Positions 1 to 9,394 are shown, counted from the first letter of the stretch. The stretch is 64,000 bases of DNA from Nanosyncoccus sp963544575 (GCA_963544575.1 CAUUFZ010000003.1:62001-126000); one strand, 5' to 3'. Notes: generated by a model from the sequence alone, not told the origin. Program-made: numbers and translations.

Positions 1-165
1 AGTTTTATCAATGGAAGCTGAAAGTGAAGGTGCAAAAAGTGCATAGGTCTTATTAGTAAAAATAAGATTAAGTGAGAGAATCGACGCCATTAGTGTAAAA
101 AAGACACCTAGACTTTTTTGCCATGGACGAGTGATTCGCAGTTTTTGATTTTTATCGCACGTCAT
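1..165 (-). CDS. BspA-like surface protein, N-terminal fragment (continues off the window)
   Basis: The minus strand reads 55 codons from an ATG at 165 to the window edge. The product has a basic N-terminus (MTCDKNQKLRITRPW), a hydrophobic segment around residues 20-42 and then ALFAPSLSASID, which matches the ALFTPTLSASID start of the mature part of the paralogues at 32224, 48239 and 30319. It is therefore the signal or anchor region of another member of the adhesin family; any repeat domain lies outside the window. A -10 box (TG-T-TAAAAT, 174-179) sits 8 bases before the ATG, as in other near-leaderless genes here. Confidence 0.75.
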   Translation of the reverse strand, partial: MTCDKNQKLRITRPWQKSLGVFFTLMASILSLNLIFTNKTYALFAPSLSASIDKT

Positions 166-173
166 GTACCATA

Positions 174-182
174 ATTTTAACA
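174..182 (-). promoter_or_regulatory. Extended -10 of the partial adhesin gene
   Basis: On the minus strand the sequence reads TGTTAAAAT and ends 8 bases before the ATG at 165, so the transcript would have almost no leader. Confidence 0.5.
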
Positions 183-293
183 TAAAAGGAATTGCAACTC
201 AAAAGCAAAACCTCTATATATTATTGGTATTTTGGAATCATTTATGGTTTAATATTATTTTTTAGCACAAACGGAATAAAAAAAGAGACATCA

Positions 294-320
294 AAAAAAC
301 CTAGCCGAAGCTAGGTTTTT
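294..320. terminator. Bidirectional terminator after rpsJ
   Basis: A perfect stem AAAACCTAGC / GCTAGGTTTT closes a CGAA tetraloop and has A or T runs on both sides. It ends the tuf-rpsJ transcript and isolates it from the surface-protein gene next door. Confidence 0.9.
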
Positions 321-329
321 AAGGTTTTA

Positions 330-653
330 TTACATTTTGATTTCGGCGTCGACGCCAGCTGGCAAAGATAAGTTTTGAAGTGCATCAATAGTCTTTGGAG
401 TAGCATTAGTGATATCGATGAGACGCTTGTGAATCTTCATTTCGAAAGCTTCACCACCGGTCTTGTAAACGTGAGGTGATTTCACCACAGTAAAAGTACT
501 GCGCTTAGTTGGTAGTGGGACTGGGCCAGAAACGGCGGCACCAGTACGGATAGCGGTATCGACGATTTGCTTAGCGCTTTGGTCGATTACACGATGGTCG
601 TAGGCTTTAAGACGAATACGGATCTTTAAGCCTTCGTTTTTTGCGTCTGCCAT
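330..653 (-). CDS. rpsJ: 30S ribosomal protein S10
   Basis: The 107-residue product is a full-length S10, the 30S head protein that also binds NusB in antitermination. Recognisable family sequence includes IRIRLKAYDHRVID near the N-terminus, SGPVPLPTKRSTFTVVKSPHV in the middle (quoted in part from the standard S10 loop) and KRLIDITNATPKTIDAL near the C-terminus. It is transcribed downstream of tuf, the usual end of the str operon, but it is followed by a strong terminator and a surface-protein gene rather than by rplC-rplD-rplW-rplB. It has therefore been uncoupled from the S10 operon. Confidence 0.97.
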   Translation of the reverse strand: MADAKNEGLKIRIRLKAYDHRVIDQSAKQIVDTAIRTGAAVSGPVPLPTKRSTFTVVKSPHVYKTGGEAFEMKIHKRLIDITNATPKTIDALQNLSLPAGVDAEIKM

Positions 654-764
654 TGTTTTCCTTCTAATTCTATAACTTCAGATGCTTGATGCGTCAATGA
701 GTTTTTAGAATTCAATTAATAATAGTAGATTTATTTTACGATAAAAACAGAGTTTCGTCAAGAC

Positions 765-796
765 AAAAAAATACCTCCCCCGAAGGAGAGGTATTT
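765..796 (-). terminator. Terminator or attenuator between tuf and rpsJ
   Basis: The stem AAATACCTC / GAGGTATTT is followed on the minus strand by a T run. It lies just after tuf, so it probably lets EF-Tu be made in excess over S10. Confidence 0.85.
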
Positions 797-809
797 AGAC
801 TGTTATCGA

Positions 810-1994
810 TTATTTGATAATCTTGGTAACAACACCAGAACCGACAGTACGGCCACCTTCGCGGATAGCGAAACGGTCGTTGTTGTTCATAGCGATAGCT
901 GAAAGAAGCTTGACCTGGAAGGTAACGGTGTCACCTGGCATGACGATTTCTTTGTCAGCTGGAAGTTCGACTTCACCGGTAACATCGGTAGTACGGAAGT
1001 AGAATTGTGGCTTGTAACCCTTTGAGAATGGGGTGTGGCGGCCGCCTTCTTCTTTCTTCAAGATGTAAACCTGAGCTTCGAATTCAGTGTGTGGGGTGAT
1101 AGAACCTGGCTTAGCAATAACCTGACCACGTTCGATCTGTTCACGTTCGATACCACGGAGCAAGAGACCAGCGTTATCACCAGCTTCACCTTCGTTAAGA
1201 GTCTTGTGGAAAGCCTCGATACCGGTAACGACAGACTTTTGGGTTGGCTTCAAACCAACGATTTCAACTTCGTCGTTCAATTTGACAACACCTTGTTCGA
1301 TACGACCAGTAGCGACGGTACCACGACCCTTGATGGAGAAGACATCTTCGATTGGCATCAAGAATGGTTTGTCAAGATCGTGTTCAGGAATATCAAAGTA
1401 TTCATCCATAGCGTGGACGAGATCCATGATGCGGTCTTCCATTTCGGTGTCGCCTTCAAGAGCCTTAAGAGCAGAACCCTTGATGATTGGAGCGTTGTCA
1501 CCGTCGAAGCCGTACTTGTTCAAAAGTTCACGGACATCCATTTCAACGAGCTCAACGAGTTCTGGGTCAGCAAGATCCATCTTGTTGAGGAAGACGATGA
1601 TTTTTGGTACGTTCACCTGGTGAGCGAGAAGTACGTGCTCACGGGTTTGTGGAAGTGGACCATCGTTAGCAGCAACTACGAGGATAGCACCATCAATTTG
1701 AGCAGCACCGGTAATCATGTTCTTGATGTAGTCGGCGTGGCCTGGCATATCTACGTGAGCGTAGTGACGCTTTTCTGATTCGTACTCTTGGTGAGAGGTA
1801 GCAATGGTAATACCACGAGCTTTTTCTTCTGGAGCGTTGTCAATCTGATCGTAAGCAACTGATTTGTTAACATCAGATGGGAGGCGCTTCGCAAGTACGG
1901 TGGTAATAGCAGCAGTAAGAGTAGTCTTACCGTGGTCAACGTGACCCATAGTACCAACGTTAATGTGTGGCTTGGAACGGTCGAAATTTGCCAT
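810..1994 (-). CDS. tuf: Elongation factor Tu
   Basis: The 394-residue protein delivers aminoacyl-tRNA to the ribosome as a GTPase. Its length is normal. The P-loop GHVDHGKT is at residues 17-24, followed by ARGITI in switch I, DMPGHADY and NKMDLAD, and then the two beta-barrel domains (for example TGRIEQGVV and HTPFSKGYKPQFYFRTTDVTG). An AAAGGAG Shine-Dalgarno sequence lies upstream. rpsJ follows on the same strand, as in a str operon, but fusA is not directly upstream; a lipoprotein gene and a small membrane-protein gene separate them. Confidence 0.98.
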   Translation of the reverse strand: MANFDRSKPHINVGTMGHVDHGKTTLTAAITTVLAKRLPSDVNKSVAYDQIDNAPEEKARGITIATSHQEYESEKRHYAHVDMPGHADYIKNMITGAAQIDGAILVVAANDGPLPQTREHVLLAHQVNVPKIIVFLNKMDLADPELVELVEMDVRELLNKYGFDGDNAPIIKGSALKALEGDTEMEDRIMDLVHAMDEYFDIPEHDLDKPFLMPIEDVFSIKGRGTVATGRIEQGVVKLNDEVEIVGLKPTQKSVVTGIEAFHKTLNEGEAGDNAGLLLRGIEREQIERGQVIAKPGSITPHTEFEAQVYILKKEEGGRHTPFSKGYKPQFYFRTTDVTGEVELPADKEIVMPGDTVTFQVKLLSAIAMNNNDRFAIREGGRTVGSGVVTKIIK

Positions 1995-2108
1995 TCTTTA
2001 TTATTCTCCTTTAATATTATTCTCCTTGGCACTAATATTAACCAGCCAAGAAGCTAGATATATCTATATATTAATAGATTTTAAAGAATAAGTAAAGAGA
2101 GAATTCAG

Positions 2109-2135
2109 GAAAAAAGGCGCCAAATTGACGCCTTG
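2109..2135 (-). terminator. Terminator downstream of the small membrane protein
   Basis: Stem AAGGCG / CGCCTT is followed by a T run on the minus strand. A smaller hairpin AGCCC-agat-GGGCT (2167-2180) precedes it, just after the stop codon of the gene that ends at 2210. Confidence 0.7.
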
Positions 2136-2209
2136 ACTGTTAGTTTTTCGATGTTATAGTAAAATTAGCCCAGATGGGCTGGTGTGATTTTTAATTTAAA
2201 TTTGCAGTT

Positions 2210-2572
2210 TTAATCTTCTGGTACGATTTTGACCAAATCATGGTGTTCACGATCCCACTCACAGCCACAGCCATAATCATCAAAATCAACTTCGTCGTCT
2301 GCGATTTTAGGGATTCTGTTCTTGGGGCTTCTATCAAACTGAAAATGATAGCAACCCTGGTCCATTTCTTCATCGATTCTAGCAATTCTTTCCGCTAGAA
2401 GTTTCTTACGTTCATGATAGATTATAGACATGAGTGCCGGAAGTAAGGTCAGCACGATCCAACCACAGACAAAAATATCAATCCGTAGAATCAGAATAAT
2501 GCGAAAATAGTTCAGCACCAGACAGAATAGACCAGCCAAAAAGCACGACAACGTTACTAGTATTGCAAACAT
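2210..2572 (-). CDS. Small two-helix membrane protein, unknown function
   Basis: The 120-residue protein has two hydrophobic helices (about residues 3-22 and 25-50) followed by a charged cytoplasmic-looking tail with a short amphipathic stretch (ERKKLLAERIARIDEEMDQG) and an acidic end carrying DYGCGCEWDREHHD, a Cys/His cluster that might bind metal. No family is recognised. The start is supported by a strong Shine-Dalgarno sequence (AAAGGGGGA) just upstream. It is divergent from the lipoprotein gene at 2773 and lies between tuf and fusA, so it is a lineage-specific insertion into an ancestral str cluster. Confidence 0.7.
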   Translation of the reverse strand: MFAILVTLSCFLAGLFCLVLNYFRIILILRIDIFVCGWIVLTLLPALMSIIYHERKKLLAERIARIDEEMDQGCYHFQFDRSPKNRIPKIADDEVDFDDYGCGCEWDREHHDLVKIVPED

Positions 2573-2772
2573 ACAATTTCCCCCTTTTCTAAAGAACTTA
2601 CTGATTTTTCCATTTTTTTGAAAAACTAACTTGCATATTTTACCATATTTTGCAGATTTTTGCCAGCAATTAATCCATTTATGTTAAAATTGACTTTTTT
2701 ATCAAAAAATTGTAGAATATAGCTAACTTTTAGGCTACTTTTATCCTACGCACATTAAAATGGAGGTGCATG

Positions 2773-4266
2773 ATGAAGAAACAATTCCTGTTTTTGTCAC
2801 TCGCTCTCGGCTTAGTTGCTTGCAACGCCCAGAGTAAAACCGTAGTTCCGGAGACTTCCGAAGTAGAAACTACCGCGAAGGCGGAAGTGAATCACGAAGA
2901 AGAGACCGACAACCCATACGAGATGGACGCCCAGCTTACCGCAGCGGTGGATGCTTCTGAATTCGGTGGCGGCGAAGTAGCCGGCCCGATTAGGGATGCC
3001 ACACCTGACGTATTAGAAGCTAGGCGAGCAGCTAGAAATGATTATGGCTTGGCACCGCTAAAAGATTCCGATCCAAGTAGGTCGCACCCAGGAACATTCC
3101 AAATGGTTTCTGAATTTAATATCAGAGCAGTGGAAGACCTGAGAGACCGACTCGAATCACAATCTGGCAGTTACATTTCGGATTTTATGGTGCCAAGTAA
3201 CGTAATTCTCTTCCCGAAGCATTTAACTCAGAGTATCAGAGGAAATTCGGTGCTCGAGGTAAATACCGATGCCGGAGAGAATAGCTATTATCACTATCGG
3301 AATATCCCGACTTATATCAAGGACGGTACCGATGCAGGATTCTTGGACCCCTATCTGAATGGCCGCACGCCAAACTTTACCGGAGCTGACGGAATTAATT
3401 ATACGCAGTTCCTGGTGCAGAATTTAGTAGATGAATTTCATACTACGAAGCTCGATCCGATGGAGCCGATTGAACCAGATGAACCGGATACCATTTCTTT
3501 TACGGCGGAGTATATGTTGAGGCGTATTAAACAAGAATCCTCTGAGTCACTCCCGACCCACCAGAAAAATAACCCAAAGACTTACACGAGATTTGGCGAG
3601 TTCGACCTGGTTGGTTATATGAGAGATAACGGTTTTAATCTCAGATTGGCAGACAGTTTCTCGGCACTGGACGTCTATACCTTTATTTGTGAAGCGAATC
3701 CGAAATTAATGATTCGGTTTGATGCTAATTATGGAGTGGACGGCAAGCAAATAAACGATCTTGGCAACATGGCAGATTTCGAGAAACGTCTGGTACCCTA
3801 CCGCATTGATTCACGCCGACATATAAGCGGACTATTTTACGGTATTGGTGTAAATGGTATTGAAGTTTACTACGTGAAAGATGACCGGCTTTTCCCAAAT
3901 TCCGGCTACGGAAGAACCGATGCGAGACCAGAAGATTTCTATCATGTAATGCATAAGATGAAACTTACAGACGTCGATCATCAGGGCGGATCCTATTTTT
4001 CTAATGATGGTAATGTTTTATTGCTTTCGCCAGAACTTTCTACCTTCTATGCAGAGATGCAGCTGAAGCGTTTTATCGAGAATAATCCTAACTATGACCC
4101 GTCTAAGGATCAATATCGTGCATTGTATTATATACGTGAAGATTCGGTGGATTTGATCAAGCGAGTAGTGGAGCGCACCAATGCTCTGGTTGGACACGAG
4201 TCTAATCTTAATCGCGATGATTTATTTAAAGATATCGATGCAAATGTAGTCGTAAGACGAAATTAA
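2773..4266 (+). CDS. Predicted lipoprotein, unknown function
   Basis: The 497-residue product begins with a typical lipoprotein signal: KK, a hydrophobic core (FLFLSLALGL) and the lipobox LVAC, with the modified Cys at about residue 17. The mature part is acidic and begins with a long polar linker (about residues 20-60) that would hold the domain away from the membrane. The rest looks globular, with aromatic-rich stretches such as YHYRNIPTYIKDG and RHISGLFYGIGVNGIEVYYV. No family is recognised. Of two adjacent ATGs the second (2773) is chosen because GGAGG then lies 6 bases upstream rather than 3. The gene is single, divergent from its left neighbour and ends at its own terminator. Confidence 0.75.
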   Translation: MKKQFLFLSLALGLVACNAQSKTVVPETSEVETTAKAEVNHEEETDNPYEMDAQLTAAVDASEFGGGEVAGPIRDATPDVLEARRAARNDYGLAPLKDSDPSRSHPGTFQMVSEFNIRAVEDLRDRLESQSGSYISDFMVPSNVILFPKHLTQSIRGNSVLEVNTDAGENSYYHYRNIPTYIKDGTDAGFLDPYLNGRTPNFTGADGINYTQFLVQNLVDEFHTTKLDPMEPIEPDEPDTISFTAEYMLRRIKQESSESLPTHQKNNPKTYTRFGEFDLVGYMRDNGFNLRLADSFSALDVYTFICEANPKLMIRFDANYGVDGKQINDLGNMADFEKRLVPYRIDSRRHISGLFYGIGVNGIEVYYVKDDRLFPNSGYGRTDARPEDFYHVMHKMKLTDVDHQGGSYFSNDGNVLLLSPELSTFYAEMQLKRFIENNPNYDPSKDQYRALYYIREDSVDLIKRVVERTNALVGHESNLNRDDLFKDIDANVVVRRN

Positions 4267-4277
4267 TCTCCAAAAAA

Positions 4278-4306
4278 AGAGCCTCGCAGAAAATGCGGGG
4301 CTTTTT
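4278..4306 (+). terminator. Terminator of the lipoprotein gene
   Basis: A 9-bp stem AGCCTCGCA / TGCGGGGCT with a 5-base A-rich loop is followed by TTTTT. Confidence 0.9.
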
Positions 4307-4344
4307 GATGTAAACTATTTTTTAGTTTTGCGTTTTATAGATAA

Positions 4345-4372
4345 AAAAATAACCTCCGAAGAGGTTATTTTT
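4345..4372 (-). terminator. Terminator of fusA
   Basis: The stem AAATAACCTC / GAGGTTATTT closes a CGAA loop and has T runs on both sides. It lies 11 bases beyond the fusA stop codon. Confidence 0.88.
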
Positions 4373-4382
4373 AAGAGATTAC

Positions 4383-6485
4383 TTACTTAGAAGTATTGCG
4401 CTTCTCAATGATTTCTTGAGCAACGTTAGGTGGTACTTCCTCGTATTGTGCGAGCTCCATAGAAGAAGCGGCACGACCTTGGCTCATGGAGCGGAGATCG
4501 GAAGTGTAACCGAAGAGGTTAGCCAGTGGAGCGAAAGCAGTAATAAGCTTAGCGCCACCTTGAATGTCTTCCATAGCGTCGATGCGACCACGACGAGAGT
4601 TAATATCACCAATTACATCACCCATGAATTCTTCTGGGGTAGTAACTTCAAGTTTCATAAATGGCTCAAGAAGCACTGGTTTGGCTTTCTTGATACCTTC
4701 ACGGGTAGCTAGGCTTCCAGCGAGTTTGAAGGCAAGCTCAGAAGAGTCGACATCGTGGTAAGAACCATCATAAAGGGTAGCCTTGATGTCAACCACTGGG
4801 TAACCAGCAATCACACCACCATTAAGGGTTTCTTCCACACCTTGTTGGACAGGCTTGCGGTATTCTTGAGGCACCACACCACCCTTAATCATATCGATGA
4901 ATTCGAAGCCTTTACCTGGTTCATTTGGCTCAAACTTAATCCAAACGTCACCGTACTGACCACGACCACCGGATTGCTTAATGTGCTTACCTTGAGCTTC
5001 AGCAGTACCACGAATAGTTTCACGGTAGGCAACCTGAGGAGCACCGGTATTAGCTTCCACATTATGCTCACGCTTCAAGCGATCGATAATGATTTCGAGG
5101 TGAAGCTCACCCATACCGGAAATAATGGTTTGACCGGTTTCCTCATCGGTGTGAACACGGAAGGTTGGATCTTCTTCGGCGAGCTTAGCGAGACCGAGAC
5201 CCATTTTTTCTTGGTCGGCCTTAGTCTTAGGCTCAACAGCGATAGAAACAGGTGGTTCTGGGAATTCGATAGATTCAAGGTGAATTGGGTGGGCTGGATC
5301 ACAGAGAGTGGTACCAGTGGTGGTTTCCTTGAGACCAACGATAGCAGCGATGTCACCAGCGGCAACCTCAGAAATTTCTTCACGCTTATCAGCAAACATA
5401 CGGACGAGACGACCGACGCGTTCCTTATTGCCGGTAGTAGCGTTTAAGATATAAGATCCGGACTTCAAAACACCAGAGTAGACGCGGACGAAGACGAGCT
5501 TACCAACAAATGGGTCAGAGGCGATCTTGAAAGCAAGAGCGGTGAGAGGTTCAGTGATAGAAGCCTTGCGAATAACCTTATCACCAGTTTTTGGATCAGT
5601 ACCAACAGTTTGACCGAGGTCACGGTCAAGAGGTGAAGGGAGGTAGTCAACACAGAGGTCGAGAACTTTTTCAACGATCACACCACGACCGTCACCACCG
5701 GTAACGAGGAAGAAATCACCGTCAAGTACACGCTTACGAAGAGCAACCTTGAGCTCGGCTTCGGTAATAGCTTCTTCACCTTCGGCGAAGTACTTGTTCA
5801 TCAAATCTTCATCAGCAGCTACAGCTTCTTCAACGAGAAGAGCGCGAGCTTTCTTAGCCTTGTCAAGCATGTCAGCAGGAATTTCACCAACGGTCAATTC
5901 GTGGTCAGCATATTCCTTGTAGGTGTAGGCCTTCATGTCGATGAGGTCGACAACACCACAAATGTCTTTTTCAAAACCGATTGGGAGGTGGATTGCAAAA
6001 GCATTCTTGGAAAGACGCTTATGGATAGATTCAAGAGACTTGTAAAAGTCACCACCGATTTGGTTAATTTTGTTAATGAAACAGAGACGTGGAACGCCGT
6101 ACTTAGTAGCCTGGCGCCAAACGGTTTCGGATTGAGCTTCGACGCCCATCTTACCGTCGAAAACGGTGACAGCACCATCGAGCACACGAAGAGAACGTTC
6201 TACTTCGGCGGTAAAGTCGATGTGGCCCGGGGTATCGATAATATTAATTTTGTGACCTTTCCAAGTGGCGGTAACAGCTGCGGAAGTAATGGTAATACCG
6301 CGTTCCTTTTCCTGTTCCATCCAGTCAGTAGTAGCACCACCGGTGTCACCCTTGACGAGGTCGATTTTGTGCTTCAAGCCAGTACGATAGAGAATAGCCT
6401 CTGAAGTCGTGGTCTTGCCTGCATCAATATGTGCAATAATACCAATATTGCGCAATTTTGATAAATCATGTGTAGCTTCTGCCAT
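4383..6485 (-). CDS. fusA: Elongation factor G
   Basis: The 700-residue GTPase drives translocation on the ribosome and, with RRF, ribosome recycling. All five domains are present at normal length. The P-loop AHIDAGKTT is near residue 20, followed by RGITITSAAV, DTPGHIDF and NKINQIGGDF, and the C-terminal part has GGVVPQEYRKPVQQG and SRRGRIDAMEDIQGG. AAGGAA precedes the ATG. rpsL and rpsG are not upstream; a surface-protein gene with its own terminator is. fusA is therefore its own transcription unit here instead of part of a contiguous str operon. Confidence 0.97.
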   Translation of the reverse strand: MAEATHDLSKLRNIGIIAHIDAGKTTTSEAILYRTGLKHKIDLVKGDTGGATTDWMEQEKERGITITSAAVTATWKGHKINIIDTPGHIDFTAEVERSLRVLDGAVTVFDGKMGVEAQSETVWRQATKYGVPRLCFINKINQIGGDFYKSLESIHKRLSKNAFAIHLPIGFEKDICGVVDLIDMKAYTYKEYADHELTVGEIPADMLDKAKKARALLVEEAVAADEDLMNKYFAEGEEAITEAELKVALRKRVLDGDFFLVTGGDGRGVIVEKVLDLCVDYLPSPLDRDLGQTVGTDPKTGDKVIRKASITEPLTALAFKIASDPFVGKLVFVRVYSGVLKSGSYILNATTGNKERVGRLVRMFADKREEISEVAAGDIAAIVGLKETTTGTTLCDPAHPIHLESIEFPEPPVSIAVEPKTKADQEKMGLGLAKLAEEDPTFRVHTDEETGQTIISGMGELHLEIIIDRLKREHNVEANTGAPQVAYRETIRGTAEAQGKHIKQSGGRGQYGDVWIKFEPNEPGKGFEFIDMIKGGVVPQEYRKPVQQGVEETLNGGVIAGYPVVDIKATLYDGSYHDVDSSELAFKLAGSLATREGIKKAKPVLLEPFMKLEVTTPEEFMGDVIGDINSRRGRIDAMEDIQGGAKLITAFAPLANLFGYTSDLRSMSQGRAASSMELAQYEEVPPNVAQEIIEKRNTSK

Positions 6486-6547
6486 GAATTTCCTTATTAA
6501 TTAATAGTTTTTTAGACTTTCAGGATATTTTACCATAATTTCAAGAA

Positions 6548-6577
6548 GAAAAAAAGAGAGCACGCGGCTCTCTTTGG
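6548..6577 (-). terminator. Terminator of the surface-protein gene at 6593
   Basis: The stem AGAGAGC / GCTCTCT is followed on the minus strand by seven T residues. Confidence 0.85.
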
Positions 6578-6592
6578 AATTTTTATTAAAGA

Positions 6593-8077
6593 CTATGGAC
6601 CAACTGATGGTCGTCCAGGCTTAATCTTTACACATTCACGATCGTCGCCATAGGTACGATGGAAGTAGCCGATTACGGTTTTAGCCATAGAGCCGTCAGT
6701 TTTCAAAGTGTTATATTCGGTAAAGACGCAACCGTTATTATAATATGAACCTACTAGACTTGTCGTACCATCAAACATACCCGTACTCTCATGAACATAA
6801 GTTAAGTCGAGATCATTATTGGTTTTAATTTCTTTCAGTTCAATATTACCCTTGAACATATTCTTGGTATTACTTAGTTCTGAAGAAAAATGATTATCTC
6901 CGAAGTTGATTCTCTTAAATCCTCCATCGGTGCGCTCGAACATCGATTCCATGTTCTTACAATTTGATATATCGATTCCAGAGAGATCTAAATTGTCAAA
7001 GCGTGGCGCATTGGCAGTGGAGAAGAAATTGGAACAATTTTCGTCAAGTTTCAAGGTGCCTGATGGGGTCCACCATTTTAAGTTATAATCATCACACTTT
7101 GGAGTCCATAGTAAAACTGGCTCTTCGTCGTCAGTATTATTAGCTGTAAGATTATACATATCAATACGATGCACAGTTGGAGGGCAGGCTGGAGATGGCT
7201 CACCTATATTATATTTATAGTCTGGTTTTATATTCGAATAAATCGTTTCATCATTAATAACTTCGCTAGAAAAATTCCCCTTAGATGGTTTATCATATTT
7301 AAAGCTCTTAAAGCCTCTTCCGCTTGGGATTCTACGGAAAGCAGAGTATCCATTTTTTAAAGTGGCTGGTTTTAAGTTATTAGTATTGGCTACGGTTGTA
7401 AAAATCATTTTTCCAACATAAGTTGATGGCGCCAATTGTTTATTCACCGCGACATTACAGTAAACACCATTTGTTTTATCGCTATCTTTAGTTTTGACAT
7501 ATTTAACTTCATCGATTAGTTTTGGGTGATTTCTAGTAGGAATAGCTAAATCATTATTATGAGTCTCGGCTTTTGTTATATTTAATCCTCCATAGCCGTA
7601 GTCATAGGCCTGAAAGATCCCACAATACCAGTAATTATCAGAGGTATTTTTCGGTACGCCATTTTCAAAATCGGAAGGAGTGGCAGAGCGAATGGAGTCC
7701 GTCACGGTAGCATCGATACTACGCATTTCAGTATTTTCATTAATACTAGAGAAATAAACCTTATATCCTGCAGGATTATTAGTCTCAACTGTTGGTCCAA
7801 AAATAACATGGTTTTGAGGTTCTTGTTCGACCCCATCGGATGTAAGATAAACGTCATTAAATTTATGAGAGGTTTCATTCACACTCATAGATAACTTAAT
7901 GTCGCTCGGCTTCAGGGCAGGTTTTTCTTCCGCGTGCGCGAAATTCATAAAATTCGGGGCGAGGGCTAGGGTGCCGAAAATAAGAGCCGCGCCACCAAAC
8001 GAAATAATAGGCAAGAAACCTAGAATACGTTGCCTCAATCGTGCCGACCTTTTAAAAAATGTTTTATTCTTAGACAT
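6593..8077 (-). CDS. Divergent BspA-like secreted protein
   Basis: The 494-residue protein starts at the ATG at 8077, which has AAAGGT just upstream; an in-frame ATG at 8089 is less well placed. It has a basic N-terminus, one hydrophobic segment (about residues 20-45) ending in an AHA-like signal peptidase site, a beta-rich N-terminal domain and a short, degenerate DUF285-type region (LDLSGIDISNCKNMESMF, SNTKNMFKGN). It ends in CVKIKPGRPSVGP, a weak echo of the RIDRPGxPGYFT ends of the other family members. With only two or three repeat units it is the most diverged copy in the window. A role in surface attachment is inferred from the family only. Confidence 0.7.
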   Translation of the reverse strand: MSKNKTFFKRSARLRQRILGFLPIISFGGAALIFGTLALAPNFMNFAHAEEKPALKPSDIKLSMSVNETSHKFNDVYLTSDGVEQEPQNHVIFGPTVETNNPAGYKVYFSSINENTEMRSIDATVTDSIRSATPSDFENGVPKNTSDNYWYCGIFQAYDYGYGGLNITKAETHNNDLAIPTRNHPKLIDEVKYVKTKDSDKTNGVYCNVAVNKQLAPSTYVGKMIFTTVANTNNLKPATLKNGYSAFRRIPSGRGFKSFKYDKPSKGNFSSEVINDETIYSNIKPDYKYNIGEPSPACPPTVHRIDMYNLTANNTDDEEPVLLWTPKCDDYNLKWWTPSGTLKLDENCSNFFSTANAPRFDNLDLSGIDISNCKNMESMFERTDGGFKRINFGDNHFSSELSNTKNMFKGNIELKEIKTNNDLDLTYVHESTGMFDGTTSLVGSYYNNGCVFTEYNTLKTDGSMAKTVIGYFHRTYGDDRECVKIKPGRPSVGP

Positions 8078-8208
8078 ACAACCTTTCATGTTGATTTTTT
8101 GTGCTTATGCTTCTTAGTTTTATTTTATAGTATTTATGGTTTTATTCAAGGATTATAATGAAGAAAAAAGAACATTTAACCCAGAACAAGAAATGGCAAG
8201 CACTCACA

Positions 8209-8237
8209 TAAAAAGAACCCCGAAACGAGGTTCTTTG
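8209..8237 (-). terminator. Terminator of metK
   Basis: The stem AAGAACCccG / CgaGGTTCTT is followed by T residues on the minus strand. Confidence 0.75.
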
Positions 8238-8261
8238 TTTTGATTTCGGGTTTTCTTGATT

Positions 8262-9320
8262 TTAGAAGTGACCGAATTTGGCGGTGTCTTCGTATTTTCT
8301 ATGTAGAAGATCGAGGTCCTTGATGATATTTTTAGGGGTACAGGCCGTATATAATTCTGGCTCTGGTGTGATATTTTTGCCATCTCCTTTAATATAAATC
8401 GCGAGCGGCTCAGCGATACCGATGGCGTAGGAAAGTTGCACTTCACAAGAATGTAAATTGTAACGCTTGAGGTAATCCACGGCGATTTCACGCGCCTTAT
8501 AGGCAGCGGAACGATCCACCTTGGATGGGTCCTTACCTGAGAAGGCACCACCGCCAACCGGAGCAAAGGATTGATAACTGTCGACTACAATTTTACGACC
8601 AGTGAGACCAGCATCACCCATGAAGCCGCCAATGAGGAATTTACCAGTAGGGTTAACGAGGAATTTTTCGACCTCTACGCCATATTTACCAGCAATTTCG
8701 CGTGCCCTATCAATGAGGATTTGATCAGTTTCAGCGCGATCGGTTTCGGTATTTTGATAACTAATCGTCCAGTCTTTAATCTTCAAAAGATGCATATTCT
8801 CGTCGTATTCACCAGTAAGCTGGGTTTTACCATCCGCGAGAAAGCGTGAATCTTTTTGACGTATTTTATCATAGAATTTGGAAAATTCCTGCATAATCAC
8901 CATGGCGGTCGGTTTATATTCGGTATTATCATCGCAAGCAAAACCAAACATCATACCTTGGTCGCCCGCGCCACCCACTTCGTCATTCGTACCGAGAGCA
9001 ATATCCTGACTCTGGACGCCGAGATTATTGATGATTTCAAAATCAGCGAGCGTGCCAGAAGGTGTGAGATTTTCTGCGTTATCACCATTAATGTAACCGA
9101 CCTCTTTTAAGACTCGCATCACCACAGATTCGACATCTACCTTCGTAGCCGAGGTCACTTCACCGGTGATAAAAATTCTACCTTTACCACCCATCACCTC
9201 AATACCGCAGCGTGAGCTGGAATCACCAGAGAGGAAGGCGTCTAGCAGAGCGTCACTAATTTGATCACAAACTTTATCAGGATGACCACGAAAAACAATC
9301 TCGTTACTGTATAGTTTCAT
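8262..9320 (-). CDS. metK: S-adenosylmethionine synthetase
   Basis: The 352-residue enzyme makes S-adenosylmethionine from methionine and ATP, the donor for the methyltransferases RsmD and TrmD encoded later in the window. Signature sequences are present: GHPDKVCDQISDALLDA at residues 13-29, GAGDQGMMFGFA (the ATP-binding hexapeptide region) and GGGAFSGKDPSKVDRSAAY (the P-loop-like lysine motif). It is about 30-40 residues shorter than the usual 380-400, the difference being spread over loops. A TG-C-TATAAT promoter lies about 30 bases upstream, and the gene is a single transcription unit. Confidence 0.95.
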   Translation of the reverse strand: MKLYSNEIVFRGHPDKVCDQISDALLDAFLSGDSSSRCGIEVMGGKGRIFITGEVTSATKVDVESVVMRVLKEVGYINGDNAENLTPSGTLADFEIINNLGVQSQDIALGTNDEVGGAGDQGMMFGFACDDNTEYKPTAMVIMQEFSKFYDKIRQKDSRFLADGKTQLTGEYDENMHLLKIKDWTISYQNTETDRAETDQILIDRAREIAGKYGVEVEKFLVNPTGKFLIGGFMGDAGLTGRKIVVDSYQSFAPVGGGAFSGKDPSKVDRSAAYKAREIAVDYLKRYNLHSCEVQLSYAIGIAEPLAIYIKGDGKNITPEPELYTACTPKNIIKDLDLLHRKYEDTAKFGHF

Positions 9321-9394
9321 ATTTTCTTTCTTGTGGTCTTAACTTTTCCTTATTATAGCATAAGTAGAATCGGGTGACGAAAATTTAAGTGATA

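Noticed and set aside
814..1778. Long plus-strand reading frames opposite tuf, fusA, uvrA and other highly expressed genes
   Set aside because: They are antisense shadows of strongly codon-biased genes, have no ribosome-binding sites and no recognisable family.
2617..2623. T7 and A7 runs near gene starts as further phase-variation tracts
   Set aside because: Runs of seven A/T are frequent in this AT-rich sequence and do not interrupt reading frames; only the two G10 tracts stand out.
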